Of a stretch of DNA of 64,000 nucleotides, positions 1-13,401 are shown piece by piece. The notes beneath the pieces are model-generated. The model was not told the origin of the DNA. It did no database searches and worked only from the letters and a program-made list of their open reading frames with translations. Each line of letters starts with the position of its first letter. Positions within the stretch are counted from its first letter, which is position 1. The position numbers were made by a program, and so were the translations under genes. The stretch comes from Casuarina equisetifolia (taxonomy: Eukaryota > Streptophyta > Magnoliopsida > Fagales > Casuarinaceae), in assembly GCA_028551475.1 (NCBI GenBank), contig CM052356.1, positions 14,969,884 through 15,033,883 on the forward strand, in the 5' to 3' direction.

Positions 1-287
1 GCAATCCAGAGCAGACCAGAAAAAATGAGAAAAAGCAACAAAACGTTGCCGTTCCAGTGCGCAACCGTTACTAAAACCCTAAACCCCAGGACTTTGTATC
101 TCTCCGTCGAGCGAAGGAAGCCGATGAATGAAATCGTCATTGATTTTCATCTCTCCAATTCTTCTTTTCTTCCTTAGCAATATAATAGGACTTCTTCTCT
201 CTAGCGTATTCACTTCTTAACCACTGACGGTTCCCTGTTCAAATTTGACTACTTAAATCACAGTCTCTCGGGTAATTTCGTCTTCAA

Positions 288-3200
288 ATGGGAAGATTCA
301 GTTGGTTAGGCCTGGTAATTAGTCTGTAACCTCTAAATGCCTTTTCACTAATTATAATTGATTGTGTCCATGGCCATTTTCGGCGGTTGATTCCGTAAAT
401 TCATCGGATGCAGTATCGGCGGCATTTGCTGTCATCTTCAGTCATAGATAAAGACAATTTTCTTGCAGGAGTTTCAGCATTTCGCGCGCAGGGTAAGGTC
501 TTTGTTGCGCCGCTATGAGGTCTTAAGTCACTTTTCTATAAGCCTCTGTGAAGAGATTAGCCCCTCACTTTTATTCTCCTTTTTTTCTCTTTTTGTTACT
601 AACTTAGCTTCTTTGTGCGTCAGATAAATCACATCTGACATTGAAAACTTATGAGTTTTTGGTTTTTTGGTAATCAGCTCTGCGCAGTTGCAGCTATGTT
701 TTTGGGAAACCGGTTGAATATGGGACAAAAAGAATGCAATTGGGCGATCGTTATATTCATGGCACAGGTTTTTTTCCTCTCCTCTTAATAATCCAACATC
801 TTGATTCTTAAATTTGTTTAACCAACAGGGGTGGCTTTGTTTATTTCTTCATTACTCCATATTTACAGGATTTTTTTCCTCCTCCAAGCGGAGCTACTAT
901 GAAATTCTTGGTGTTCCTGAGAATGCGAGTCGAGAGGACGTCAAAAAGTCCTTCCATGCGGTGCGTGTATTTTGGAATCACATTGAGCGTGAGGTGTCAC
1001 CCATGAGGGGATTTAAGTTCAATGTCTGACAATTGTCAACTTTACTAGGTTATTTCTATACGTATATCATTTCATTTGCATCTCAAGACGCGTGACATGG
1101 TTAATGCATTTAGATAGGTTCTTATCATCAATCTCTGGTTTTTGGTGGACTTCCGTAGTGGGAGTTATAGTAATTGGTGGGAAGAGAGACCGGGGGCATA
1201 TATTAGTGGAATCCCTATGGGATGGGTCCTAATCATTTTCTGTAGGTTTGGTTGTGGGTGACACAAATGCAGTAAGAAAGCCTTTGAATTATGTATAGTA
1301 TTATTAATATGACAATGAACGAAAGCATGATCCTTTGCCGATTGAATTTTCATATTTTAGACCTTGTGGGCTGATGTATTCAATTTTGATGTTTCAACTT
1401 TGATTGTTTGCACCTGCTTGCAAACAATCACTAACTCTCTGTTCAAGTTTCTAAGTTTTAATTCACTATGCAGCTTGCAAAGACGTACCATCCGGATGCA
1501 AATAAGAATAACCCTTCTGCAAAGAGGAAATTCCAAGAGATAAGAGAAGCGTATGAGGTTTGTAGTTGTTGGGATGGCTGCACATGAAACTCCTTTTCTC
1601 TTGTTTTAGTTCCGGGTTTTCAGTGTTTCCTCTCTTTTACTTTGGAATTACAAATTTTTGAGTAAATTTAGGCTTCTTAAGTTTGAAAATAATTGCTAAA
1701 TTAGTTCCTTGTGTTTTCGTGAATTTCAGACTTTAAGGGATTCAGAAAAGAGGTCAGAGTATGATAGGGTAATGACTCTTTCTTTCCCCATTTGTTGACT
1801 AATGCTATTTTTGTGTGATTATTTTCTTCTTTTGTCATTCATCCAGCGGTTAGCGTGTAGAAATTTACCAAGTTTCTGCAATTCAAAGCCTGTGTCTCAC
1901 ATTTAATGTTTTAAAGACTAACTGAATTCTTCTCTAAATTTGTTCCAAAAAAGAAGCGCAGTCAAGGCACAGAGAATGTACAATATGGTACTGGTGATGC
2001 AGACGGGTTTAGATATTCTTACCAAACTAATTTCAGTGATTCATTCCATAAAATATTCTCAGAGGTAGGTTTTCATAACCTTCAACATCATACAGTCTGT
2101 GGCTAAAAAAAGGAAAAAAAATAAAAGAAAAGATACTAAAAGTTATGCCTTACAGATCTTTGAAGAAGAGACAGATCATTTTACATCTGATATCCAGGTG
2201 AACTTGTTTAGCCATAAGCTTCAAATTGAAATACAAGGATGATTTCCCCTAATACCTTGCTAAAAACTAGTGTATCTTAATCTGTTTGAAATTTCTAGGT
2301 TGAGTTGTTGCTCTCCTTTGCTGAAGCTGCAAAAGGATGCACAAAGGACCTGTCTTTTGATGCATTTGTGCCCTGTGATTCTTGTTGTAAGTAACTTTTA
2401 ATTTCTTAGATAAAAATTGTTTGTGAGATCCTTGCAGAAAATTCCTTTATGATATTTATGTATGTAAGTCTCGTTACAGATTCCTTTTCATCCCACCTGC
2501 TAATTTATGAAATTTTTTGGCATTTCGACAGGATTGACTGAATCTGTAGTATCCTTAAGTGCTTGCATTCGTATATTAGCTCACTCTGTTCATGTCCCTG
2601 GAGAAAATAGTAGCAAGTCTCCTGTTAACTGGTGTTGTTACAATTCATCGCTTGATGTTAAACTGAGGATTATAGGTGGCCAAGTGAAACCTACCTTATT
2701 TTAAATGAATAATTTGAAGCCAATCCATTGATTATATTCAAAATTAGGAATAGTCTAAGCCCTAACTTTTGTGTTACTTATTAGTGATTCTCTTAAATTC
2801 CAGCCCCAAAGCCACAATTTGAATAAAGAAGGTTCAGATTTTGTTGTGGGGAACAATTTTAATCAAAGTTTGTCAAAATAATGAAAGGCACATGGAGAAG
2901 CATTTGCAGGAAATTTTTTTCTTTATTTGCTTGCTAATAAATTCTATGCTAAGATCAGAAGGATTTTCTATTACATGCATTTGGAGATACACTGTACTTG
3001 AAAGAAAGGCAAAAGAATCTCTTGGAATAATCACTGAGCACAATGGGCTCAAGTTAACTAAAACTCCTCTTAGCTTTCTTCTTGGTCAACACCCCTACTG
3101 TCCTTGTCATCAAGAAAAACCAATTATTACAAGTTTTATTAGAAATTTTTCAACCCTTGTAAATAGCTTTATATTCATGTTGTCACACTTTTTTGATAAA

Positions 3201-6200
3201 AAATTTTGAAGTACAGCAGGCTTTGAATCTAAGTTCATGCCCTTTATATGCTCCCATTTTAAGATGATTCAGTTGGATCTTACTTTTGCTATCTCATGAT
3301 GCAGATGGGCGTGGCCATCGACTTGATGCCAAGTCAAAGGATTGTTCAACTTGTGGAGGTGTTGGACGAGTAAGTGCTTTCAATATCTACATTAGTGCAT
3401 GTATAATACCGATAGGACTCACCTTGTGAGGATTGCTTCATTAGACTGTAGTTTTGGAAGTGTTAACATGTTATAGTTTTATCTGTTTCTTTTGTTCCTA
3501 ACATTATCTAGATTGTAAGCAGATTACAGTTCCTCCATTTACATCAAGGTGTCGCACTTGTAAAGGGACTGGCCGAATCATTGAGGTCTGATGTGAGTTA
3601 AGGAAATTAGCTCTTGTTAAGCTTGATCTCTTCATAAAGATGTTATTTATTCATTGTTATTTATGTAGTGCAGGAATACTGCATGTCATGCAGAGGGTCA
3701 GGGGTGGTTGAAGGCGTCAAGGAGGTTAAAGTTATTATTCCACCAGGTTAGTCCTGGAACTCTTCTGTTTGATGAAGTCGCCTAAAGATGTGGCTGAGGT
3801 GGCCTAGGGGTGGGGTGAGTCTTATGTATGGCTGTTAGCAAACAGAGGACAATCAATGAATCACTAATTTAATAAGGATAAAAAGGAGGGCTTGCAAAAA
3901 GGTCTTTTTGCAAATTTTTCCGTTTAGTAATAATTGGATACATGTTTACTTTTCTGAGTTTAGTCTCAAAAATAACGTCCCGACATGTCTGCTTGCTCCT
4001 TATTTATTTATTTATTTTTTTGTTTTTTATTTTTGTAAAGCAGGATAACCAGTTTGAGAGGTTATATTCCATTAAGTTTTTTGGTGAGAACAGCTTTTCT
4101 TAGATTTGATATACTTATATTTCTCATCCATTGAGTCTTCTCTATGACGAGGACATGCATTGCCTCTGTGTTCAACGTGTTGTAAGGTGTGCCCGAGTCA
4201 AATTTTGGTGACAGTGAAATGCAAGTTGATCGTAAACAGGGATAGGAATTAGATTTGGAAATTGAACACAAAGCGCCTTGGAGGATAATAAAGAAGGAAA
4301 AATATAAGTAGTGCTAGAGGTTATCTATTTATCTAATCATTATTGACTATTCTTTCAATGGTTTAGGTGTGGGTTCTGGGGATACAATTCGTGTACCTGG
4401 AGCTGGTAATGGGGGACGGGGAAGTCAATCTGGCAGCTTGTTCATTAAAATAAAGGTACAGCTCTCCCTTTTCACTTTATAGCTTTCTCAGAGATTGGTT
4501 GCTTACTATGGAAATTGTGTGATTGCAACTTTTTTATCTGTTTTAATCATAGTAAACTTGTGAAAGTTAATTATTGAGGTCTGTAGGCTGTGGGGGATGG
4601 TGTTATTTGTTGGGGAGTGCAGCAGGCAGGGCAGACAAATTTTTATACTATTTACCAAAAGAGGAGGTAAAAGAAAGGGAAAGAGAAAAAGAAGCTCAGT
4701 TCATGCCTTAGTTTTCAGTTGGGTACCTAATTTCATTCATATAATACAAGCAAAGTCCTTGGATCTCTTTACCTCATGCTCAACACCAAGTTTAGTTAAT
4801 GACTAAATATGCTGTTATTTTGTTCAGCATTTTCTATTGAATTTTTTTACCCTTATGCATAACCTGGATATGATTATGATTATGACTGTGATAATGATTA
4901 TCAACCAGGTCTTGAGAACAAATTGTAATTATCTAGTTGTGAGTTTATTTTTCAGTTTCATCAACTAACGCTTGCTACATATCCTTTGAGTCTATCTTTT
5001 GCAAATTATGCTTACCTACATTACAGCAACTGAAACCAACAACTCAGCTTTTGCTTTATCCAATAATTGGATATTTTAGGTTTGACAACGATCCAATTAC
5101 ACTTTCATTATTTCAAAGACCATAATAATAAGTTGTTAAGTCTTTTCTCTTTGCTTCGTGAAATTGAAATATATCATTTAACCCCAACCAAAAAAGTACA
5201 AAAGCTCCTCACATAAAAAGTTGAAGAATGATTCATAACAATTCCTAGTGTTTTTCAGAAAGAGTAAGGGAAAGTTCCACGTTTGTTTCCAACATTACTT
5301 ATGCATCTCATTCTAGAAAGTCTGTTTTGCATAGAATATGATAACAATTCCTGGTATTGTATGTTGTATTTAGGGTAATTTGATGATTTGTTCCTACATC
5401 TTAAAATTCTGTTTTAGAAATAACTTCTTTTTTTTTTTTGGGTGGGTGGGGGGGGGGGGGGGGGGGGGGAGGGTGTATTCATCAGAAGTCCATTTGGTAG
5501 TTGCTCTGATTTATTTTTCAAGTTTTTGAGACTTATATCTTTTCTTTTTTCTCTTTTTGTCACTTTTCGCAGCAACGTCCTTTCCCATTTCTTTTTTCTT
5601 TAGATTGAATTTTATGTTTTAGTATGCACACAGGACTTTAGAATCTGAATTTACTTGAATGGGATCCAGGGAAGGCTGGCTTGTTAATTGGTTTGTTTCT
5701 GCAGAATTAAATATTATTTGTTTGTTGATCAAGCTTTTTAGTATCTACCCCTCTGAACCTTCCTCTGTTTTGGTGAATTAGGTTGCAGAAGACCTATCTT
5801 TTCCAGAGAGGGTGCTGACATATATGTGGATGCCAATATTAGCTTTACACAAGTGAGTACTGAATCCATAAATAAATATCTGGTTTGTGTTTGACAAGAT
5901 ATGCTATTTTGGCTACTTTCTAGATTTGCATTGGCTTTGAAGGATTACAAATTATAACTTACTGTTTGGCCTACGTTTACTCTGGAGGATGGGGGGAGTG
6001 GGGTTGTGTGTTTCTGGAGTTGATTGGCATTTTACAATCGGATTTAGCTTTGAAGTCTTGCTTTTAAAAATGTTGAGAATACCACCTATAACATCTTATT
6101 GCTTACTGTTATTTGTTTCTGCATTCAATATTAATGTTGTTCTATCATCTGGGTTTTGAACTGTTTTACAGGCCATTCTTGGTGGCATAGTTGATGTGCC

Positions 6201-9200
6201 AACTTTATCAGGCAAGATGCAACTAAAAGTAATACTTTTCTCTTACTATTATTCTTTTTCATTCTCACCTATTGCTTAGCATAATGTTGATTTCCTATTG
6301 AAACTGCTTGACTTTTTCTTAATCAGATTCAATGAGTTATGGGATCTGTCGAAATATGGCTAGACTTGTACTTGGGAAGAAATACTTTGAACACATACAT
6401 GCCTAATCAAGAAAATCTGTAATAGTTTAGAAAATGGAGAAAAGGTATAGAGGAAAGAGTGAGTAAGAGAATATGTGTTTTATTTGTTTCTGTCACCCAT
6501 TTGTGTTAGACAATATAGGTTTGGATATTGCTTTAACAGTGAAACTTCTAGTATTTATGAACTTGGTTATGGGTGATAGGTAAAACGTGATCCACCATCT
6601 AGTGAGGTTTGGTGTAGCCAAATGTAGACAATGCAGTAAGAAAGTTATGCAATACCATCTCTCGAGTTGCTCAATTCCCTAAAAAGAAAACGAAAATAAA
6701 GAAGAGGAAGATGTGCCCTCTTTATTAAGAGTTTTACGTTAGCTATCTTAAGACTGATATTGTTGGAAGTCATTGCCTCTATAATTCAAATTTTTCTGTA
6801 TAATAGATGGGTTTTGTACTTTTTAAAACAGTTCCATGCGGTGGAGTAAATATGTGACTCTTGTCTAAAATCACAGGTTGTTGGAAATGTGGCAGATCAG
6901 TCTGACATTGATTTTTTCATGCATTGCAATTATGGCTTTTTCAGATACCAAAAGGAGTTCAGCCGGGACAACTTATGGTACTAAGAGGCAAAGGTATATT
7001 GGTTTCTTCTTCTTGTTTTTTTCTTATGTGTTTGAATTTGGTCATGGTACCCTTTGCCTTTGAAATATGCTTACATCATAACTTGCTGCAGGACTTCCAA
7101 AGCATGGTTTTTTCATGTCCCATGGAGATCAATATGTGCGGTTCCGTATTAAATTCCCCGCGTAGGCTTCTTACTTTTAGTTGTTTAAAGTTAAACCAAA
7201 ATATGTTTACAATGCCCTTTTGATTGTCTCTATATTCATGTTATTGGCAATAACATTTTCAAGGTCTTTTACCCATAGATCATTTCACAACTTAATATGC
7301 GGCCATGAAGTGTTGCTGATAATTTTTTCTAGAGCATGTCTGCTTGTATGTTTGTAATGTGCTTCCTTTGCTGTAATCTGTTTCCGTTTCTGCTGTGTAA
7401 CTTGAGTGATAGTTCCTTCCGCTGAGCTGATCTTGTACAGATGGCATATCATGGTAAGTTTGGGACTGTTATCTCATACTGATAAAGTTACCAGTCAATA
7501 GAGTTCAAATTTTGAAAATTTTGAATGTCAGGGTACTCACTAGCTATTTAGTCTCCGTAGATCAGACAGCTGAAGTAATTCTAGAAAACTGGGGTTCCAA
7601 CTGCTTTTTCAAGGAAAGACTTCTCCCAATTGAGACAGAGGTATCCCCTAGAATATGGAGGCCTAGCAGAGGACTAGACAGTTAGAGAATTGCCCCTACG
7701 GAATTGCAAATTGAAATTTTCTAGTAACATTTTTGGTAAAGTCCCTGGTAGTTCAAATAAAATTCAATTTAAATGGTATATTGTGAAACTGGTAACTTTA
7801 AAGAATAATTCCAATACTTTCTGGTTGTTCATTGGAAGGCATTCTTGTGGCCGTTAGGAAATTTTCTTGCTCTTGGTTGCTTACAAGTTCATCTTATTGT
7901 TATATACACCACCATTTGATAGGTCAGGGAACATGGTAACGTCATGTAGTTATACATCCTGCCTTTTAGAGGGAGAAATTTAAGGTAAATCAGAATGGCG
8001 AAGTTAAGCCAGTTTTGAGGGCTCTAGTACCTGATACTGATGAAACTAATTTGATGTTTCTTTGAGTTTTGAAATTCTTATGACTCCTAAGGAACCTGCT
8101 TTGCTAATAAACCGCTTGACATTGTTCATTATATAGCTGACTTGTTTATCTAGAAGTCTTCATGTTGATCGTGAAAGTTCTCATTGTTTCCAAAAGTCAG
8201 TCAACTTGTAGCAGTAGTGGAGTTGGATTGATATTCAACTTCGTAACAATTTGTCCAAGAAAAGGAGGATCCTGCCTCATGAAAATGAAAATTTTATCAC
8301 AGAAGTTGGCCTCATCTTCATCCTTTTTGGTATACCTTATTTGTCCATTTAATGTTCTCCAAGAGTGGCCAGTCAAATCATATGACCGCATAAGGTTATC
8401 CAAAAAGAAAGCTATTATCATTGACTCACCTGATTCTGCTCTTGTAGTTAGTTTGTGATCTTAATAATTTGAACTGGTGTAGAAGAAAATGAGCGTTGGC
8501 AAAGTTGCTAAGCCGTAAATTGACCTGATAACTGTTTCAGTCATTAGCTTAACTGTCCAAGGCGAGTTAAGTTGCAATTAGTGAAACAAGAAGCAAGTTC
8601 AACCAGAAGTTCTGCATCTCTCAGTCCCTGAATATTGCTTCTGATTTTGATTGGGGTAGCATATGTGGCACCATATTTTCTGCCAAGACCGCAGAGGGGG
8701 AAAAAGGGGTCATTTACCATGTGACTGATTGTATGTGGGCGTACTGTAGTTTCTAGGAAGGCTTACTTTTGTCCTGCCTTCTGCCTTTTTCTTCATTAAT
8801 TTTATCTTGGTTGTTGGTTTGAGCTAGGTTCCAATTGTAGCTATTGGAGTATACTATTCCAATTGTAGCCATTGGATACTTAATTGTAGCTATTGGAGTA
8901 TACTATTCCAACTGTAGCCATTGGATACTTAATTGTAGCTATTGGAGTGTACTATTCCAATTGTTTCCACCGGGTTTTTCAGAATTTGTGTGGATGGCTG
9001 GATCCTAAACATCTGCCTCATATAGTTTCCATATTACTGTTAGGGTTTGGAGTTTTTTTTTTTTTTTTTCCTTTTCTTTTTCTCTCTTTGGGTGATATAG
9101 TAACTTGATTGTGTTTTGTTGTAATCTATTTCTCAGTGCAACAAATGAACGGCAACGTGCTATAATAGAAGAATTTGCAAAGGAGGAAATAAATTGTGAA

Positions 9201-10231
9201 AACAGTGGCTCCGCTGAAGGAAACTGGTTAGTGTTTCATTGGTGGTACCCATCATGATGGATTTAATGTGTTAGTAGAGGCATGATATGTTGTGTGCATG
9301 GACTGATGTTGTGGTTTCCTTATCCTCTATACTGTGATATGTTTAAGAAGCGCCCATCACATGGTGCTTTATTTTAGGAGATAAGAATATTTAACCTTTT
9401 GTCGAAGATGTGAATTCTATCTTGAGCAAATGCATGAATTATTTATGATGCCACTGTGAGGGTGGGAATTTAGGTTCAGATGTTTACTGTCCGGAAGGAA
9501 AAATAGTCAAATTTCCAGTATGTGTGACTGTTGTTTTCTGTTTGATTTGTGATTCTGTTTGTGAGAAATATCTTGTTTCAGTTAATGGGTATCATTTAAA
9601 CTGGACCTTTTTTCTTTAGAATACGGGCAACATATTTGCAGAGTAGCCAGTTACTGGTACCATGATTGGCTTGCTAGCTATTAGCTTGTGTCAATGTCTC
9701 AAATTTTTTTCACTCAGATTAGAATATTTAACCTTTTGTCGAGGATGGTAATTCTATTTTGAGCAAATGCATGAATTGTTTTATTGATATCAATTGATAG
9801 TTAGGAGGCCATTGTGAGGGGTGGGACTGTTGTTTTCTGTTTAATTTGTGAGAAATATCCTGTTTCAGTTAATGGGTGTCATCATTGAAACTGGACTTCT
9901 TCTCTTCAGAATACGGGCAACATATTTGCAGAGTAGCCAGTTATTAGTACGATGATTGGCTAGGTAGCTATTAGCTTGTGGCAATGTCTCAATTTTTTTA
10001 CCCGGATTACCAAATATCAGTTGGGTGAAATTTGGATATTATTGGTTCTGTTAGTTGCTCTTCTGACTGTAATTAAGATCCTAAAATGGATACAGGCTTT
10101 ATCAGCAGCTATATACTGGTTGAACTTACAGGTTGCAGCAAATTCTTGAACGTATAACGGGCCCTAGGTTCATGCTTGAACTATCTCTTTTCATGTTGAT
10201 TCTTCTGTTCCTGAAGAAAACCACTGAGTGA
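288..10231 (+). CDS. ATJ1: Mitochondrial type-I DnaJ/Hsp40 co-chaperone, ATJ1-like (19 coding exons; apparent frame breaks)
   Basis: Co-chaperone that would stimulate mitochondrial Hsp70 in protein folding and import. Proposed coding exons: 288-314, 469-492, 678-767, 869-960, 1474-1557, 1730-1768, 1954-2064, 2156-2197, 2299-2386, 3305-3369, 3523-3585, 3674-3746, 4367-4455, 5782-5852, 6172-6228, 6945-6993, 7092-7161, 9137-9226, 10132-10231; all have GT..AG introns except that the 1954 acceptor is weak. The J domain ([13 protein letters not shown], then YHPDAN with HPD) lies in exons 4-6. Exons 9-12 give four CxxCxGxG zinc motifs ([32 protein letters not shown]), and exons 13-18 the C-terminal substrate domain. 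The short N-terminal exons are Arg-rich, fitting a presequence. Exon 14 is one base short (GACC for GACCC near 5793), which would cause a stop in exon 15. Exon 3 also appears one T short near 698-702, but alternative splicing there is possible. With both bases the CDS is about 441 codons. The resemblance is to ATJ1 rather than GFA2. A possible AATAAA signal lies at 10459. Confidence 0.88.
5428..5469 (+). repeat. T12 followed by G-rich tract ending in 22 consecutive G
   Basis: A T-run is followed by GGGTGGGTGGG and then an unbroken G-run at 5448-5469, inside the ATJ1-like intron between exons 13 and 14. The exact length of such a run is unreliable in any assembly. Confidence 0.85.
8833..8970. 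repeat. 49-bp tandem repeat, about 2.8 copies, inside an ATJ1 intron
   Basis: Units at 8833-8881 and 8882-8930 differ at one base, and a partial third unit with more changes runs to about 8970. Each unit begins AATTGTAGCTATTGGAGTAT and contains TGTAGCCATTGGATACTT. It lies in the large intron before coding exon 18, so it has no coding effect. Confidence 0.9.
9384..10008. repeat. Direct tandem duplication of a ~300-bp intron segment
   Basis: Copy 1 is 9384-9720 and copy 2 is 9721-10008, exactly adjacent. Both begin AGAATATTTAACCTTTTGTC, both contain CAACATATTTGCAGAGTAGC, and both end in a T-run followed by a GATT. Copy 2 lacks about 50 bp of copy 1. The block lies in the last intron of the ATJ1-like gene. 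Confidence 0.9.
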
Positions 10232-13200
10232 ATGCTGACTCAAAGGTGATTTTGATGGAGATATCTGGGCTAATCATCAATGGAAGAGGAGAAAACTCGC
10301 TCTTTTATTGGGAGTTTTGTCAATGAAAGGTACAAAATCATTCACAATACAGTTTCTTTTCTCACGCCCAATTTATTGGTTACATTGTCATTTGAAGTCA
10401 TATGTCTCTGTAATCACAACTTGATTGTATAGAACAAGTTATATCTTGATTTTACAACAATAAAGGCCGTCTTATTTATTATTGTCTTCCATATCTTTTT
10501 CAAATTTTGGACAAAGTTTGATCTTTGTATAACACAATTTTACCGCTAAAGTATTCAAATTTTGGCCATGATGAGCTATGGCACGCCTGACGGGTTTTCT
10601 CCTTTATGGTTGATCTATCAGTGTATTTTCATTTTTTCAGGATTTTGTTTATCTTATTTTATGTTACATTATTGCATTCTTTTCTATAATTTATTTGGTA
10701 AACATGTCAATAAAGATTTTGGTTTACAAACATCCAAAGCACAAATTTTAAAATCATGAAACGAAAAACAATCATCTCAAACTTAAATACACGAAAACAC
10801 AAAAGGTTTGTTCTATATTTCCCCTCTTTTACTTAATGACCCATAACAACCATCTTTTCTTCTGTTGATTTTCCTCCTTTTCCTACTGATGTATTCTTTA
10901 GAAGGTTAGTCAATAAAAGTAATTTGACCCGTACATTCAGTTATTGGCATTTATCATATGTGTTTGAAACTTTTGTAAATTAAACGATTAGTTATTCAGT
11001 CTGGGTTCACAGTCAATACAACGGTACGGTGTTTCATTGATGTTTGATATGCTGAAATAGTATTCTAACACTTGGTAGTCAATGATTAATTGATGTTTAG
11101 ACTAGGCGTTTGAAGTATATATTTAATATGTTTTGGGTTTGGATTTGAAAATAGTTTCTGGAATGCGAAGTCTGACTCATAGTCCTTCATATGACACAAA
11201 ACTACACTAATTTCAAGATTTGCGTGTGAGGATTTTTTTTTTCTTTTTTATACTTGCTGTTGCGGGTCTAATTGCGAATCAATGTTTCTAAAGCGTGGCA
11301 GCAGTGTGGTTGTTTTCTGGGAGTTGGGACCTTGGAGGTATATTGGTTCGTTGATTTTGATAATTTGCACAAATGCTGTGAGAGCCCTGCCGATATATAT
11401 ATATATATATATATATTTTTAATCTAAAGAATCATTTCTTCTTTCAAAATCATAGGAATTTTTGGGGATAATTCCAAATAACAGAAGCAGGCATGGGTCT
11501 TCACTTTTGTTATTTGATATTTCTAAATTCAAATATTGAGATAAACTGTCGAGCATAGAGACTCTTTCTGCCTTGAAATTATAAATTATTGGTAGTCATC
11601 CATGAGAAGAATTATGATTTTTCAGCTAAAATAGTGATCGTTTTTGTGAACAATGCATGCCATACAATTACAAATAGTATATTGAGATCCCTAAATGGCG
11701 ATTTGTTATTTTTGAAGTCATGATCGTCCGTTTTAAGCACACACATGTTATCATGAAACATTATCATGGCAATTTCCTTGTCTTTCTTTAGTCCTCGTCC
11801 CCTCTTTCCTTTACGGCTGTCGTCTTTCTCTTTTCTCTCTTCCATGGCCGAGATTGTGGCGATGGAGACCAAAAGAGGAAAAAACAATGCCCATGGAGGA
11901 AAGAGAAACCAGGAGCCAGCGGTTGTGGAGGAGAGGAAAGCAAGTTGACGGTAAGAGATGAAAAAGGAAAATGATGACTGTAGAGGTGAAGTAAGAACGA
12001 ACAAAGGATAGAAATTTTTTGCCCCTCGGCAAGATCTTGACTGTTTTGGTATAAAAAGATCAACGGCCATATTGAAGACGTACAAGTCATGATGCCTTAG
12101 ATAAGACAAGTGCTCTTGATCCAATAGTAGCAATAAACTTTAAAAATTTACAACCGAGAGGATGGGGGAGAAAATCAACCTTTGTGAGGTCCAGTTCTCA
12201 GCATATATTGAAAAAAAAAAGAAGAGAAAAAAAAAAAGGAGAAACTAAAAGGGTCGGCTTACAAGAATACTAAATATCTTTTCCGAGGTTATATTGGAAA
12301 ATTTTCAGAAGGGTAAGATTTGAAAGGAAAACTAGACATAATGGAGAAAACATCAATATAGGAGAGCGATAGCATAACATATCCTGCCAATTAATGTTTA
12401 GCTATTAGTCACTGTTAGATGTCTCTCTCTCTCTCTCTCTCTCGCACTCCCCCACGGGCTCTCTCTTTCTCTCTCTTTCTGGGTTTTTTATTTTTATTTC
12501 TTAATTTTTTGAGCAATCATTAAGGAAATAAATAGCAACCTTTTCATGCAACTATACATTTGGCAGGTTCTATAATCCAAGTTTTTGTTGAAAATGTGTT
12601 ACGCTTTTCCTACAGCGGGTGGGCTCCTTCGCCGTTCGGCTCTGGCAAAGCGACAGCGGCCGTTGATTTTTTGGGAAAAGAGGAAGCTGACTGCTCAGGA
12701 AAAGACCCTTTATAAGAGAGGTTCTCCTTTGAAAGCGTGAAAAGCTGAGACTAGTTCTCGTTCACTACTTTTCTACCTAAGGTGTTATCGGCATAGTACC
12801 ATTTTAATTATTTTATAGAGAAAATGATCCTAGGCGCGTCATGAATCGTCTTTCAAATAAGTATATATATATATATATATATCATTTTCTTATAAGTGAC
12901 TTGTGAGGAGAAAATGGAATTTTTTTTTTTTAATGTAATAAGAGTTCAAACTAATTATACAGCGAGAAAATCTGCAACCCATGTTACTCGCAAGGAAAAG
13001 TGTCATAGTGTCTCATATCGTTTAAATCCATGTCTAAAATTACTATTAGAGTGAAATAAATGTTCAGTGTTTACAAACTAATTATAACGAGAAAACAGGC
13101 TTTCTTAATAACCTTAAGATAGGAACAGGTCCAAGTTGAGCGAACAACTTGGCTGAAATTAGCCGGACCTGTAGCAGTAAGTATTTCATTGGGAAAGCAC

Positions 13201-13401
13201 AACGAAGTTTAAGTCTCTAAAAGAGATTACAAACCTGAGAAGGCTTGGTTTTCCAATGTCGGGCTCCTTATTAGACCTCTACATGCAATCCAGTTCGAGA
13301 GATCGTCCAGACGAAGTTGCCAGATTCAATTGAATCAGACCTATATTAGAACTATATAACTTCAAAATAAATCTCACTCTGAAATCAAGAAATTGCTCCA
13401 T
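10232..13401. other. Intergenic region between ATJ1-like and purine permease genes
   Basis: Convergent intergenic space holding the 3' UTRs of both genes. I see simple repeats: an AT run at about 11393-11416, CT at 12422-12443 and TA at 12862-12882. A GC-richer patch lies at about 12590-12780 with no recognisable gene. Open frames around 11612-12133 have biased composition and no family resemblance. Confidence 0.6.

Noticed and set aside
2841-3209. 122-codon open frame on the plus strand
   Set aside because: Lies inside an ATJ1 intron between exons 9 and 10, whose borders are well supported by the zinc-motif frame.
11612-12133. 173-codon open frame on the minus strand
   Set aside because: No family resemblance and low-complexity composition, and it overlaps several other open frames, which suggests composition rather than coding.
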